Assembly (NCBI RefSeq): GCF_002835465.1
Contig: NZ_PIZM01000007.1
Location: forward strand, 119,542-183,541
DNA length: 64,000 bases
Source of the DNA: Psychromonas sp. psych-6C06
GTDB lineage: Bacteria > Pseudomonadota > Gammaproteobacteria > Enterobacterales > Psychromonadaceae
Direction: 5' to 3'
Under the pieces are notes generated by a model that saw nothing but the letters and a program-made list of their open reading frames with translations, ran no database searches and was not told the DNA's origin. The position numbers and the translations under genes were made by a program. Each line of letters starts with the position of its first letter. The first letter of the stretch is position 1. Of the stretch, positions 40,134 through 49,505 are shown piece after piece.

Positions 40134-40910
40134 ATGAGTGGAAACGATCCTCAAGCGCAAAATAAAAATGCACAACATAGTTTACCTCTGATCAGTCATC
40201 TATTAGAGTTGCGAGACCGATTATTACGTATCGTTGCAATCGTAATGGTGTTGTTTCTTTCTTTGGTATATTTTGCTAATGATATTTACCAATACCTCGC
40301 TATTCCACTCACAAGCCAATTACCAGAAGGCTCAAGTATGATTGCAACCGGGGTAGCGACACCATTCTTTACCCCAATAAAATTAACTATCGTCCTGTCT
40401 ATTTTCATCGCTATACCTGCAATTTTGTATCAAGTATGGGCGTTTATCGCACCAGGTTTATATAAACAAGAAAAACGTTTAATTGCTCCCTTAGTTATTA
40501 GTAGCGCATTGCTTTTTTATCTCGGGATGGCTTTTGCATATTTTGTAGTCTTCCCCCTGGCATTTTCTTTTTTCACCAGCACCGCTCCGGAAGGTGTAAC
40601 CATTGCCACTGATATCAGTAGTTATTTAGACTTTGTTCTGAAGTTGTTTTTTGCTTTTGGACTGGCTTTTGAGATTCCGATAGCCACGCTTGTTCTTTGT
40701 TGGACAGGCGCGACGACGCCCAAAAAACTAAAAGAGAAGCGCCCTTATATCGTTGTGGCTGCCTTTGTTTTTGGAATGTTATTAACACCGCCTGATGTAA
40801 TATCACAAACTTTATTAGCGGTGCCGATGTTACTTCTTTTTGAGATAGGTTTACTGTTTGCACGTTTCTATGTGCCACAAACAGAAAATAAGATCGAACA
40901 GGAAAGTTGA
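40134..40910 (+). CDS. tatC: Sec-independent translocase subunit TatC
   Basis: 258 residues with six membrane helices. Conserved features include the cytosolic [13 protein letters not shown], the first periplasmic region, [17 protein letters not shown], and [10 protein letters not shown]. It is the signal-peptide receptor; MsrP encoded at 58299-59327 is an obvious client in this window. No tatD follows. Confidence 0.96.
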   Translation: MSGNDPQAQNKNAQHSLPLISHLLELRDRLLRIVAIVMVLFLSLVYFANDIYQYLAIPLTSQLPEGSSMIATGVATPFFTPIKLTIVLSIFIAIPAILYQVWAFIAPGLYKQEKRLIAPLVISSALLFYLGMAFAYFVVFPLAFSFFTSTAPEGVTIATDISSYLDFVLKLFFAFGLAFEIPIATLVLCWTGATTPKKLKEKRPYIVVAAFVFGMLLTPPDVISQTLLAVPMLLLFEIGLLFARFYVPQTENKIEQES

Positions 40911-40917
40911 TTGATAA

Positions 40918-40957
40918 GATAACTCAAGCAGTATTAATGAACACTCCTTGAGTTATC
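40918..40957. terminator. Hairpin between convergent tatC and GGDEF genes
   Basis: GATAACTCAAG (40918-40928) and CTTGAGTTATC (40947-40957) are perfect 11-base arms with an 18-base loop. There is no T tract on either side, so termination efficiency is doubtful. It overlaps the last codons of the GGDEF gene. Confidence 0.4.
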
Positions 40958-41681
40958 CCGTTACTACGCAATTTTTACCACGCTTTTTAGCCTTATGTAG
41001 CGCTAAATCAGTTCGCTTCATCAACTCTTCTAATGTGCCATCAGGGTGAGATTGCGCTACCGCAAAACTAGCGCTTAATTCAACGCCATCCTTTAGAGTC
41101 CGGTATATCGCTGCGCGGAGCTTTTCTGCAATTGCAGTCGCTTGTTCTGTTGTACAGACCGGGCAAAGTATCAAAAACTCTTCTTCTCCCCAACGTCCAA
41201 CTGAATCCGTTTTGCGTGTATTGTTGGCCACTATTTTAGCGACATCTATTAATACACGATCTCCTTCAACATGACCGAGCGCATCATTAATATCACTAAA
41301 GTCATCAATATCAAAAAGCACCACACAAAAATTTTCATGGTAACGTTGATAGCGATCCCATTCGCAGGCTAAAGCGCGCTCTAAAGTACGACGGTTAAGT
41401 AATTTAGTAAGCGAATCTTTTGAGGCCTGTGCTTCCGTTTCACGTGCATATATAACGCTATTACGCCAAAGTCGCCCAAGCAGGTAAATACAGCTCAATA
41501 AAAGTGAAATACTTAAAGGAATCAACTCATCAAGTTGTAATGATTCATAATCACGAGAAAAATGATAAACGCGCTCAAATAGATCCATCTCAATAAATAC
41601 ATAAATAAGCACTGCATTTACCAAAATAACCAAAATCAACTCGAGCCAGATGGTTTTCTTTTGCACAGACATACTCAACAC
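40953..41681 (-). CDS. Membrane-anchored GGDEF-domain protein with altered GEEEF motif
   Basis: 242 residues (GTG at 41681; an ATG three codons later at 41672 is equally good). Two membrane helices near residues 12-31 and 52-69 are followed directly by a GGDEF domain (DSLTKLLNRRTLE, LFDIDDFSDINDALGHVEGDRVL). The signature reads RWGEEEFLIL: the second Gly of GG(D/E)EF is Glu, confirmed from the codons GGA GAA GAA GAG TTT. Diguanylate cyclase activity is therefore uncertain; it may be inactive or a c-di-GMP/GTP sensor. No clear upstream inhibitory RxxD site was recognised. Confidence 0.85.
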   Translation of the reverse strand: MLSMSVQKKTIWLELILVILVNAVLIYVFIEMDLFERVYHFSRDYESLQLDELIPLSISLLLSCIYLLGRLWRNSVIYARETEAQASKDSLTKLLNRRTLERALACEWDRYQRYHENFCVVLFDIDDFSDINDALGHVEGDRVLIDVAKIVANNTRKTDSVGRWGEEEFLILCPVCTTEQATAIAEKLRAAIYRTLKDGVELSASFAVAQSHPDGTLEELMKRTDLALHKAKKRGKNCVVTG

Positions 41682-41769
41682 CTATTCCATAGTAATAAGG
41701 TAAGTTAAGTCTAGACTATTGATTTACCCCTCGTTGCCGAATCAGCTAACATTGAGATTCATTTTACCT

Positions 41770-42684
41770 TTAAGTTATTGAAAAATCATTAAAAGACCAT
41801 GCGATAAAACGACTTATTTTTTGTCCTTGTGCCATTTTAACCACCTTAATCTGCTTTGCACCAAGCCCCTCGAGATGTTTCTTAATCGGTGCAACATTTT
41901 CAGATTTGGATACCAAACTAGAAAACCAGTTAACCTGATTAGCAAACTCGCAACTCTCAATAACCATCTGCTTTAAAAAGGCAATTTCGCCTCCCACACA
42001 ACATAGCTCATTCTCTTGACCTGCAAAATTTAGCGTCACCGCTTGCTCGGTCTTACTTTTATTAAGGTTTTTTACTTTACGCGCAGTCCCTGCCTGCGCT
42101 TTTTCTAACGATGAATGGAAGGGAGGGTTACAGATGGTAAGTGCAAATTTATCCTGTTTAGTAATTATGTGTTTAAAGATCGATTGTTTATCTTTTTGTA
42201 AGCGTAATTTAATAAATGGCGTCAGGTTTTTATTAGCACTGGCAATCAGCCCTGCTGTTTTCAACGATATTGCATCGATATCACAACCAACAAAAGACCA
42301 GCCATAACTTTGACTGCCGATAATCGGATAAATGCAGTTCGCCCCCACCCCAATATCCAATACTTTGATCTGCTTACCAGTTGGAATATTGCCACCCGTA
42401 CTGAGCAAATCCGCAAGCGCATGAATATAGTCTGCTCGTCCAGGGATAGGGGGGCAAAGGTAACCTTCGGGTAACTGCCAAAAATCGACCCCATAATATT
42501 GTTTTAGTAGTGCTTGATTGAGTGCAACAACCGCTTCTGGATCACTAAAATCTATTGTGCGAGTTCCATATTGATTCGTAAATACAAAAGCACCTAATGG
42601 CGAAGAAGCACGGCATAACAACTCGAAATCATAACTTCCCTGATGCAGGTTGCGTGGATGTAAACCTTTTTTAGTCTTACTCAT
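41770..42684 (-). CDS. rlmF: 23S rRNA (adenine(1618)-N(6))-methyltransferase
   Basis: 304 residues from the ATG at 42684, overlapping the stop of the SufE-like gene; the 33-base longer frame is less likely because GGGAG precedes the chosen start. Features: GLHPRNLHQGSYDFELL at the start, the SAM motif VLDIGVGANCIYP, and the catalytic NPPF (ICNPPFHSS). It methylates A1618 of 23S rRNA. Confidence 0.93.
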   Translation of the reverse strand: MSKTKKGLHPRNLHQGSYDFELLCRASSPLGAFVFTNQYGTRTIDFSDPEAVVALNQALLKQYYGVDFWQLPEGYLCPPIPGRADYIHALADLLSTGGNIPTGKQIKVLDIGVGANCIYPIIGSQSYGWSFVGCDIDAISLKTAGLIASANKNLTPFIKLRLQKDKQSIFKHIITKQDKFALTICNPPFHSSLEKAQAGTARKVKNLNKSKTEQAVTLNFAGQENELCCVGGEIAFLKQMVIESCEFANQVNWFSSLVSKSENVAPIKKHLEGLGAKQIKVVKMAQGQKISRFIAWSFNDFSIT

Positions 42685-43096
42685 TAGCACTCCCAGCCAT
42701 TTTAATTTTATCAACAATCGCTAATAATCCATTCGCACGTGATGGGCTTAAGTGGTGAAGTATGCCTAATTGTTTAAAAATTGCGTCAATATCGATTTTA
42801 TTGACCTGTTGTACTGTCTTACCTTGAAAAATAACCAATAAAATCATCATCAACCCTTTAACAACACGTGTATCACTGTCCATTTGCAGGTGTAAGCACT
42901 GCTCGGGTTGCTCAATGACTAGCCATGCAAGACTTTCGCATCCTTTTACTTGGTTAGCCTCTATTTTTTTCTTTGCGTCTAATTCAGGTAACTTTTTACC
43001 CAATTGGATGATCAGGCGGTACTGTTTATCCCAACCTCTATTCTCATTAAACTGTGCGATTAATTGCTCAACGGGCATCAGTGCTTCTGTCATCAT
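42677..43096 (-). CDS. SufE/CsdE-family sulfur acceptor
   Basis: 139 residues. The active-site Cys53 in VKGCES and the C-terminal LSPSRANGLLAIVDKI are family marks. SufE-type proteins accept persulfide from a cysteine desulfurase (SufS or CsdA). No desulfurase gene is adjacent, so SufE and CsdE cannot be told apart from context. AAAGGAAA precedes the ATG. It is coupled by overlap to rlmF. Confidence 0.9.
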   Translation of the reverse strand: MMTEALMPVEQLIAQFNENRGWDKQYRLIIQLGKKLPELDAKKKIEANQVKGCESLAWLVIEQPEQCLHLQMDSDTRVVKGLMMILLVIFQGKTVQQVNKIDIDAIFKQLGILHHLSPSRANGLLAIVDKIKMAGSANE

Positions 43097-43120
43097 TTTC
43101 CTTTGTGCGCGTATGCGCCA

Positions 43121-45301
43121 TCAATTATTTTTTTGTTTCATATATTGTGAAAAGAGCACTAAAGCGCCACTACTCCCGGTGAGCTCGGCACTTTTATTGT
43201 CATCTCGACCTACCCACGTGGTCACCACCTCTTCACTGTCAAAACCAACAAACCAACTATCTTTAAGGTTGTTAGTTGTGCCCGTTTTTCCTGCAAAAGA
43301 CTGACCAGGATTACGCCAACGCAAACTGCGTGCAGTGCCTTCGCTGGTGACTTTAGAGAGAGTATTGGTTAACTGGTTTACTGCTACTGTGCTAAAACGT
43401 TGCTCACTGCTTTGATCGCGTTGATAAAGTAACTCGCCCTCTTTTGCAACAATAGAGCGGATCATTTGTAAAGGCTGGTAACGTCCTTGCGTGGTGATCG
43501 GCTGATACATCTGCGCCACTTCAAAGGGTGACAGAGAAACACTGCCTAGTACTAAAGAGGGATACGCTTTAATTTTTTCTTGAATGCCAAGTTTGTGCAA
43601 TGTATCAATCACATTGCCTAAACCTACCTTCATACCTAGATTCACTGTCGGGACATTTAAGGATTTATACAATGCTTCTTCAACACTCACAGAGCCACGA
43701 AATTTGCGATCATAATTATTTGGTTGCCAACGTTGGCCTGTGCTGTTTTTTAATACTATTTGCTTATCATCAAGCTTATCCTGTAATTGATAGCCTTGTT
43801 CTAAAGCAGTTAAATACACGGCAGGTTTAACCAGTGACCCTATGGGACGATTGGCATCTAAAGCGCGATTAAAACCACTAAATTTAACATCACGTCCAGA
43901 AACAATGGCACGTAACTCAGCAGCTTCTCTATCGCTAATAACCATTGCCCCCTGAAGCGAGGCGGGTTGTTTTTTATCAACTAAAGCAAGCCCTTTTTGC
44001 ACCGCAAACTCAGCACCTTGTTGTGCGACAGGGTCAATAGAGGTAAAGATATGTAAACCACTTTGTTTACGAACCGCAGCAGGTACTTGCCTTTTAAGTT
44101 CGCGATGTAAAAAACTAATAAAAGCAGGGTTAGCCCGATGATTAAGTGCCGTGCGATCACTTAAGCTTAAGGGATCAGATACTGCATATTTATAATCATT
44201 ACTGTTAATCAGCCCCTTTTCCACCATCATACGTAATACTAAATCACGCCTTGCTAATGCGCGCTCAGGGTTACGACGCGGATTATAATAAGAAGGCCCT
44301 TTTATAATCGCAACCAACAGAGCAATTTGTTCAATGCGTAATTCATTAATAGGCCGTGCGAAGTAAAAGTCACTGGCTAGCCCAATACCATAAACGCCTG
44401 ATTTTCCATTCTGAGCAAGGTAGACTTCATTCAAATAAGCTTCAAGTAACTTATCTTTACTGTATTTATAATCCATTAATACAGCGATATAAGCCTCTTG
44501 AAATTTACGCCACAAACTACGCTCTTGTGTTAAAAACAGGTTTTTAGCCAATTGTTGCGTGAGCGTACTCCCGCCTTGAACCGTATAACCCGCCTTAAAG
44601 TTGACGATAAAAGCGCGCACAATAGCCAATGGTGAAATCCCCTGATGGTGATAATAATTTCTATCTTCCATCAATAATAAAGTATCTATAAAAAGATCTG
44701 GGATCCTTTCAAAGGGAACAAAAACGCGATCTTCAATTTGATCTGAGTGTAAACGAGATAACAATAATGGCTCTAACTTTACCCGTTCAAGCAATTGACC
44801 TTGGCTATTTTTGATCGATTTAACGATACCTTTTGTGAAAGTAATCGCCAACTTATCTTTACCTATAAAGCCATCAGGAAAATCAAAAGTACGACGGTAA
44901 ATAGTGACACGTTCACCCTTAACTGAAAACTGCCCTGCACTATTAACAACCCGAACCGGGCGGTAATTAAGCATTTTTAATTCGCTGATCAGTGCGTTGG
45001 GAGAAAGTAATTGCAGTGGCTCAATAGTGAGTGGACGAGCATAAATCTGAGCCGGTAATGTCCAAGTGCTACCATCAAGTTTTCGTTCAATTTTTTTATC
45101 AAAATAGATACCGGCGATCACCATAAAAGCTACAAAGGCCAACGTACTTTTCCAAAAAAATCCCCATATGAAACTTAATAAACGTTGTCCAATAGATGCT
45201 TTGGTTGTGTTTTTTGCATTTTTACGCTTTTTAGCGCTCTTTTTAGCCGGCGTTTTTTTTATCGTATTTTTCTTGGTCACTGTTTTTTTTATTTGTGGCA
45301 T
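43121..45301 (-). CDS. mrcB: Penicillin-binding protein 1B
   Basis: 726 residues, somewhat shorter than E. coli PBP1b. A Lys-rich cytosolic start is followed by a membrane helix near residues 48-66, the UB2H-like region, the GT51 glycosyltransferase domain (EDRNYYHHQG, GGSTLTQQLAKN, YLNEVYLAQNG) and the transpeptidase with SLVK, KSLN and KTGTTN. It polymerises and cross-links peptidoglycan and needs the lipoprotein LpoB in E. coli. It lies 11 bases behind hrpB. Confidence 0.94.
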   Translation of the reverse strand: MPQIKKTVTKKNTIKKTPAKKSAKKRKNAKNTTKASIGQRLLSFIWGFFWKSTLAFVAFMVIAGIYFDKKIERKLDGSTWTLPAQIYARPLTIEPLQLLSPNALISELKMLNYRPVRVVNSAGQFSVKGERVTIYRRTFDFPDGFIGKDKLAITFTKGIVKSIKNSQGQLLERVKLEPLLLSRLHSDQIEDRVFVPFERIPDLFIDTLLLMEDRNYYHHQGISPLAIVRAFIVNFKAGYTVQGGSTLTQQLAKNLFLTQERSLWRKFQEAYIAVLMDYKYSKDKLLEAYLNEVYLAQNGKSGVYGIGLASDFYFARPINELRIEQIALLVAIIKGPSYYNPRRNPERALARRDLVLRMMVEKGLINSNDYKYAVSDPLSLSDRTALNHRANPAFISFLHRELKRQVPAAVRKQSGLHIFTSIDPVAQQGAEFAVQKGLALVDKKQPASLQGAMVISDREAAELRAIVSGRDVKFSGFNRALDANRPIGSLVKPAVYLTALEQGYQLQDKLDDKQIVLKNSTGQRWQPNNYDRKFRGSVSVEEALYKSLNVPTVNLGMKVGLGNVIDTLHKLGIQEKIKAYPSLVLGSVSLSPFEVAQMYQPITTQGRYQPLQMIRSIVAKEGELLYQRDQSSEQRFSTVAVNQLTNTLSKVTSEGTARSLRWRNPGQSFAGKTGTTNNLKDSWFVGFDSEEVVTTWVGRDDNKSAELTGSSGALVLFSQYMKQKNN

Positions 45302-45312
45302 TTATTTTCTAC

Positions 45313-47772
45313 TTACATGTACTTTTTAGTGCGTTTAGTTGCTTGCGCTTGTAATGGATCATCAGGCCAATAATGTTTTGGATAACGTCCACGCATCTCT
45401 TTTTTGACTTCATTATACGCACCTTGCCAAAAGGTGGTTAAATCCTGCGTTAATTGTAAAGGTCTTCGTGCTGGAGATAATAACGCTAATTGTAACTTAA
45501 TTCGTCCATCAAAAATGTAAGGGGTCTCTTGTTGCCCAAACAACTCCTGCAAACGTACCGACAAAACCGGACTTTCATTATTACGATAATTTATTTTTAT
45601 TTTTGACCCCGTTGGCACTGTGCAATGGGTAGGAAAATGCGCTTCAAACTGCTTTAACACTGGCCAACTTAAACGCGCTAACAATGCAGCTTTAAGATCT
45701 AAACGTTTTAGCTGTTCAGGTTTATGGATACTACTTAAAAAAGGAGTTAACCACGTATCAAGCTGATCTAATAACGTAGCGGTTGAGAAGTCAGGAAAAT
45801 CAAGTTCATATTGAGCGATTTGGTATTGTTGATAAGCATAACTTAAGCGCTGTAATAATTGCGCATTTTCATCGGACCAATTCAGCACCGATAAGCCAGC
45901 TTGTTTTATGCCAGCCATTAACGCATCACTTTTTTTGCTATTTGCAATCTCTGTCAATGGCTGTTTGCTGATAGTCAATTTAGCCAGCATTTGTCGTTTT
46001 TCAGCAATTAACTTAGGTTTGCCAGTGAACGACCAGTAAATGTGCTCTTGTTCGGAAAAGTAACCGGGCAAATATTCTTTCAGCGCCTGTAGAGAAACCC
46101 TTGCTGCTTTATAGATAACACTGTTAACCGTGCGCTCTGAAAAGGCTAAATCTGCAACCACTAACATTTTTTGGCCAAGCAAAGCCGACTCAAAATATAA
46201 AGAAGCGCCGATACCACAACTCAATTGGTAACTACCACTGTCATCTCGTGCTAATCCGATACGATCAGGAAAAGCGATCGCGAGCAATAAACCACAATGT
46301 TCACTGTTAATATGATGTTGATTTAGAGGGCTATTTAATCGCTTTAATAGTTGCTTTTGTTGCTGTTTAATTAAATAACTCGGCTTGAGCAGGCTTGCTT
46401 CAATATCATCGCCACTTTTTTCATTGCCCTCAAGCAATGCAACCAGTAAGCAAGCCGTTTCAACAATTCCTTCAAAAGGTAATGTTTGTGCGGTTAATAA
46501 AAGGTGCCCTAGACGCGGATTAACACCTAAGGCGCTAATTGCTTGCCCATGTGAGGTAATGCGCCCTTTATCATCTACGGCCTTAAAAGTCTTAAGAAGC
46601 GCTAAAGCGGCATCAATATTAGTTTGGGGTGGCTGAGTGATAAAGTTAAGTGATGCTGGACTAATGACTCCCCAGTTAAGTAATTCCAACATTAACGAAG
46701 TGAGTTCGCTACGTTTGATTTCTGGCTCACTTTGCGCTATTAATCGAGTTTCCGCGGTCCATAACCGGTAACAGTGCCCTGCACTTAATCGTCCAGCTCG
46801 CCCTGCACGTTGTGTCGCACTGGCTTCACTAATACGCTGCGTTTGTAATTTGCCAATGCCTGACTGTGCTTGATAGCACATACTACGCTCATACCCAGAG
46901 TCAACCACGACACTGATACCTTCAATAGTTAAACTGGTTTCGGCAATATTGGTTGCGACTACAATTTTACGTTGCCCAGTTGCACTCTCTGCAATCGCAA
47001 GTTGTTGCTCAGCTAAAGTTAATGCGCCATATAAGGGAGCAATAATAACTTCTTTAGGAAGGCGAGGTGCTAATTGTTCGCAACACTGTTTTATCTCTTT
47101 AATACCTGCGACAAACAGCAGAATATTACCGGTCTGCTCATTAAAAGCACGTTCAGTCAATTTCACCACATCCGCTACTATCTGTTGTTTAATCCGTTTA
47201 TTTTCATTTTGGTAGTGATAGTCGATCGGATAACTTCGCCCTAATGAGCTAATAAACAGTGCCTCAGGGAGCTTTTCCTTTAATTGACTGTTATCTAATG
47301 TTGCAGACATGATCAGTATTTTCAATGATTCACATAAGCCTGCCTGCGCATCCAATGCTAATGCTAAACCTAAATCGCCTTGTAGATTACGTTCATGAAA
47401 CTCATCAAAGATCAGTAGATCAACCCCCGTTAATTCAGGATCATTTTGCAATAGCCGTGTCAGCACTCCTTCAGTAACAATCTCTAACTTGGATTGCTTA
47501 CCCACTCGGCTTTCTCCACGCATTCGGTAACCGATTGTTTCACCAACCTGCTCATTCAGCAATGAGGCAAGATAATAAGCGATATTTTTAGCGGCTAACC
47601 TGCGCGGTTCAAGCATAATAATTTTACCTTCAAACCAGCCCTCTTGAACCATTTTGAAAGGTAAGAAGGTCGATTTACCCGCACCAGGTGGCGCCTGTAA
47701 AATGACTTGCGTTGCACTCAATAATGTTGATTTTAGCTCGTTAAGGACAGATTCAATCGGTAAAAAAGACAA
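45313..47772 (-). CDS. hrpB: ATP-dependent RNA helicase HrpB (DEAH family)
   Basis: 819 residues. The start is a TTG at 47772: the protein from there (MSFLPIESVL) aligns with E. coli HrpB, though the GGAG upstream is rather distant at 12 bases. Motifs: Walker A PPGAGKST near residue 26, DEFH, SATL, and QRAGRAGR in motif VI, followed by HA2 and the HrpB C-terminal domain. The exact cellular role is not settled. Probably co-transcribed with mrcB. Confidence 0.93.
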   Translation of the reverse strand: MSFLPIESVLNELKSTLLSATQVILQAPPGAGKSTFLPFKMVQEGWFEGKIIMLEPRRLAAKNIAYYLASLLNEQVGETIGYRMRGESRVGKQSKLEIVTEGVLTRLLQNDPELTGVDLLIFDEFHERNLQGDLGLALALDAQAGLCESLKILIMSATLDNSQLKEKLPEALFISSLGRSYPIDYHYQNENKRIKQQIVADVVKLTERAFNEQTGNILLFVAGIKEIKQCCEQLAPRLPKEVIIAPLYGALTLAEQQLAIAESATGQRKIVVATNIAETSLTIEGISVVVDSGYERSMCYQAQSGIGKLQTQRISEASATQRAGRAGRLSAGHCYRLWTAETRLIAQSEPEIKRSELTSLMLELLNWGVISPASLNFITQPPQTNIDAALALLKTFKAVDDKGRITSHGQAISALGVNPRLGHLLLTAQTLPFEGIVETACLLVALLEGNEKSGDDIEASLLKPSYLIKQQQKQLLKRLNSPLNQHHINSEHCGLLLAIAFPDRIGLARDDSGSYQLSCGIGASLYFESALLGQKMLVVADLAFSERTVNSVIYKAARVSLQALKEYLPGYFSEQEHIYWSFTGKPKLIAEKRQMLAKLTISKQPLTEIANSKKSDALMAGIKQAGLSVLNWSDENAQLLQRLSYAYQQYQIAQYELDFPDFSTATLLDQLDTWLTPFLSSIHKPEQLKRLDLKAALLARLSWPVLKQFEAHFPTHCTVPTGSKIKINYRNNESPVLSVRLQELFGQQETPYIFDGRIKLQLALLSPARRPLQLTQDLTTFWQGAYNEVKKEMRGRYPKHYWPDDPLQAQATKRTKKYM

Positions 47773-47876
47773 AATAGATAACCACTCCCTGCAGGGATAA
47801 AATAGATAAAGTGGTCAAATCACCACCAGTTAAGTAAAAAAATCAAGATTTGGCGTCGTAAATCAAACTTGTTTAT

Positions 47877-47905
47877 TTGACTCGACACTTAATACTTGCT
47901 ATAGA
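47877..47905 (+). promoter_or_regulatory. Predicted sigma70 promoter of dksA
   Basis: TTGACT (47877-47882) and TATAGA (47900-47905) are separated by exactly 17 bases. The transcript would start near 47912, giving a leader of about 108 nt. Confidence 0.65.
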
Positions 47906-48019
47906 TAGCCGCCGAAAATAAGCAGAGGCAATTTTAACATCAAATAACGGTCGCTTCTCGTTAATTAATAACTGAATTAAAGTTCACTCTTTACGAGACT
48001 TTGATTAGAGGAAAATACT

Positions 48020-48469
48020 ATGCCCGCATCGCAAACAAAAAAAACATTAGGCATTCTAGCCATTGCTGGTGTTGAACCATACCAAGAATCAAAAAATGAA
48101 GAGTACATGAGCCAAGGCCAACTGGACCACTTCACGACTATTCTTGGCGCTTGGCGTAATCAACTTCGTGAAGAAGTCGATCGCACTGTTGGACACATGA
48201 AAGATGAAGCCTCTAATTTCCCAGATCCAGTTGATCGCGCGACGCAGGAAGAAGAATTTAGTTTAGAGCTACGTGCACGAGATCGTGAACGTCGTTTAAT
48301 TAAAAAAATCTCTAAGACATTGAAAAAAATCGAAGAAGATGACTTTGGTTTCTGTGACTCTTGTGGCATTGAGATCGGTATTCGCCGTTTAGAAGCGCGT
48401 CCGACGGCAGACCTATGTATCGATTGTAAAACACTTGCTGAAATTAAAGAGAAGCAAATTATCGGTTAA
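48020..48469 (+). CDS. dksA: RNA polymerase-binding transcription factor DksA
   Basis: 149 residues. The coiled-coil tip carries Asp69 and Asp72 in DPVDRA, and the zinc finger has Cys112, Cys115, Cys133 and Cys136. With ppGpp it inhibits rRNA promoters and activates amino acid genes through the polymerase secondary channel. A GAGGAAA site precedes the ATG. A terminator and then gluQ follow, the arrangement found in E. coli. Confidence 0.97.
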   Translation: MPASQTKKTLGILAIAGVEPYQESKNEEYMSQGQLDHFTTILGAWRNQLREEVDRTVGHMKDEASNFPDPVDRATQEEEFSLELRARDRERRLIKKISKTLKKIEEDDFGFCDSCGIEIGIRRLEARPTADLCIDCKTLAEIKEKQIIG

Positions 48470-48488
48470 TTCAGACAGTGTTAATAGC

Positions 48489-48517
48489 AAACGGTTAGCC
48501 AAGTGCTAACCGTTTTT
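48489..48517 (+). terminator. Terminator after dksA
   Basis: AAACGGTTAGC and GCTAACCGTTT form an 11-bp perfect stem with a five-base loop and a run of T. gluQ begins 17 bases later, so its expression may depend on read-through. Confidence 0.85.
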
Positions 48518-48533
48518 GTTTATGGAGTAATAT

Positions 48534-49427
48534 TTGTCTCAATCTGGTTACATCGGGCGTTTTGCCCCCTCCCCTTCAGGTTCACTACACTTCGGCTCCT
48601 TAGTGGCGGCCCTTGGTAGTTATCTGCAAGCAAAATCAAAACAAGGGAAATGGTTAGTCCGAATTGAAGATATTGACCCACCGCGTGAAGTCGATGGGGC
48701 AAGTGAAGATATCCTAGCAACCTTATCCGCCTATGGTTTACACCACGATGACCGCGTTATCTATCAAAGCCAACAAAGTACTCATTATGAACAAGCACTT
48801 AAGGCATTCAAGCAACAACAGCTAAGTTATAATTGTGATTGCACGCGTAAAATAATCAAACAACAAGGCGGTTTATACCTCGGTTATTGCCGTGAGCGAG
48901 CACTATCTGCCGAAGATAATGCACTGCGTATTAATGTCGCGAAACTGGCTCAGCCCATCACCCACTTTTACGACCTACTACAGGGTGAAGTTACCTTAAA
49001 TAAGCAACAAGCTGATGAAGACTTTATCATCAAACGCAAAGACGGTTTATATGCCTATAATTTAGCGGTGGTAATTGATGATATCAATCAGGGAGTTACT
49101 GAAATCGTGCGTGGTGCAGATCTGTTACCGACCACAGGAAAGCAGATATGTTTATACCAACTGTTAGGCCAAAAAACGCCCAGTTATATTCACTTACCAC
49201 TCGTGGTTACTGAGCCGGGCCTTAAACTTTCAAAACAGAACCATGCACTGGCAATTGATAAACAAAACCCAATACCAACACTGCTTAAAGCACTGGCATT
49301 TTTAGGACACGAGGTGCCTGCTTTGGTTAATAAAGGGAGTTGTGAAAGTATTCTAAATTGGGCAGTTAAAAACTGGTGCTTAACAAAGGTCCCCAAACAG
49401 ACTGAGATCCAACTACTGTCACCATAA
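48534..49427 (+). CDS. gluQ: Glutamyl-Q tRNA(Asp) synthetase
   Basis: 297 residues starting at TTG 48534, with GGAG seven bases upstream. The class I catalytic core of GluRS is present (GRFAPSPSGSLHFGSL, a HIGH variant HFGS) without the anticodon-binding domain; the KMSKS-like loop reads LKLSKQ. It attaches glutamate to queuosine at position 34 of tRNA-Asp. It follows the dksA terminator. Confidence 0.95.
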   Translation: MSQSGYIGRFAPSPSGSLHFGSLVAALGSYLQAKSKQGKWLVRIEDIDPPREVDGASEDILATLSAYGLHHDDRVIYQSQQSTHYEQALKAFKQQQLSYNCDCTRKIIKQQGGLYLGYCRERALSAEDNALRINVAKLAQPITHFYDLLQGEVTLNKQQADEDFIIKRKDGLYAYNLAVVIDDINQGVTEIVRGADLLPTTGKQICLYQLLGQKTPSYIHLPLVVTEPGLKLSKQNHALAIDKQNPIPTLLKALAFLGHEVPALVNKGSCESILNWAVKNWCLTKVPKQTEIQLLSP

Positions 49428-49490
49428 AATTAATTTGTGTTTACAGGGGCGTGCACATAAAATAGACGCCTCAACTTTAGTCACCCTATC

Positions 49491-49505
49491 GAGGATAAGA
49501 TCATC
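49491..49505 (+). promoter_or_regulatory. Ribosome binding site and AUC start of pcnB
   Basis: GAGGA at 49491-49495 is five bases from an ATC codon at 49500. Translating from it gives a 12-residue leader (IIKRLKKFVKKV) that aligns without gaps to the E. coli PcnB start FTRVANFCRKV. The first ATG-type or GTG codon in frame (GTG 49533) has no ribosome binding site. Confidence 0.6.
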
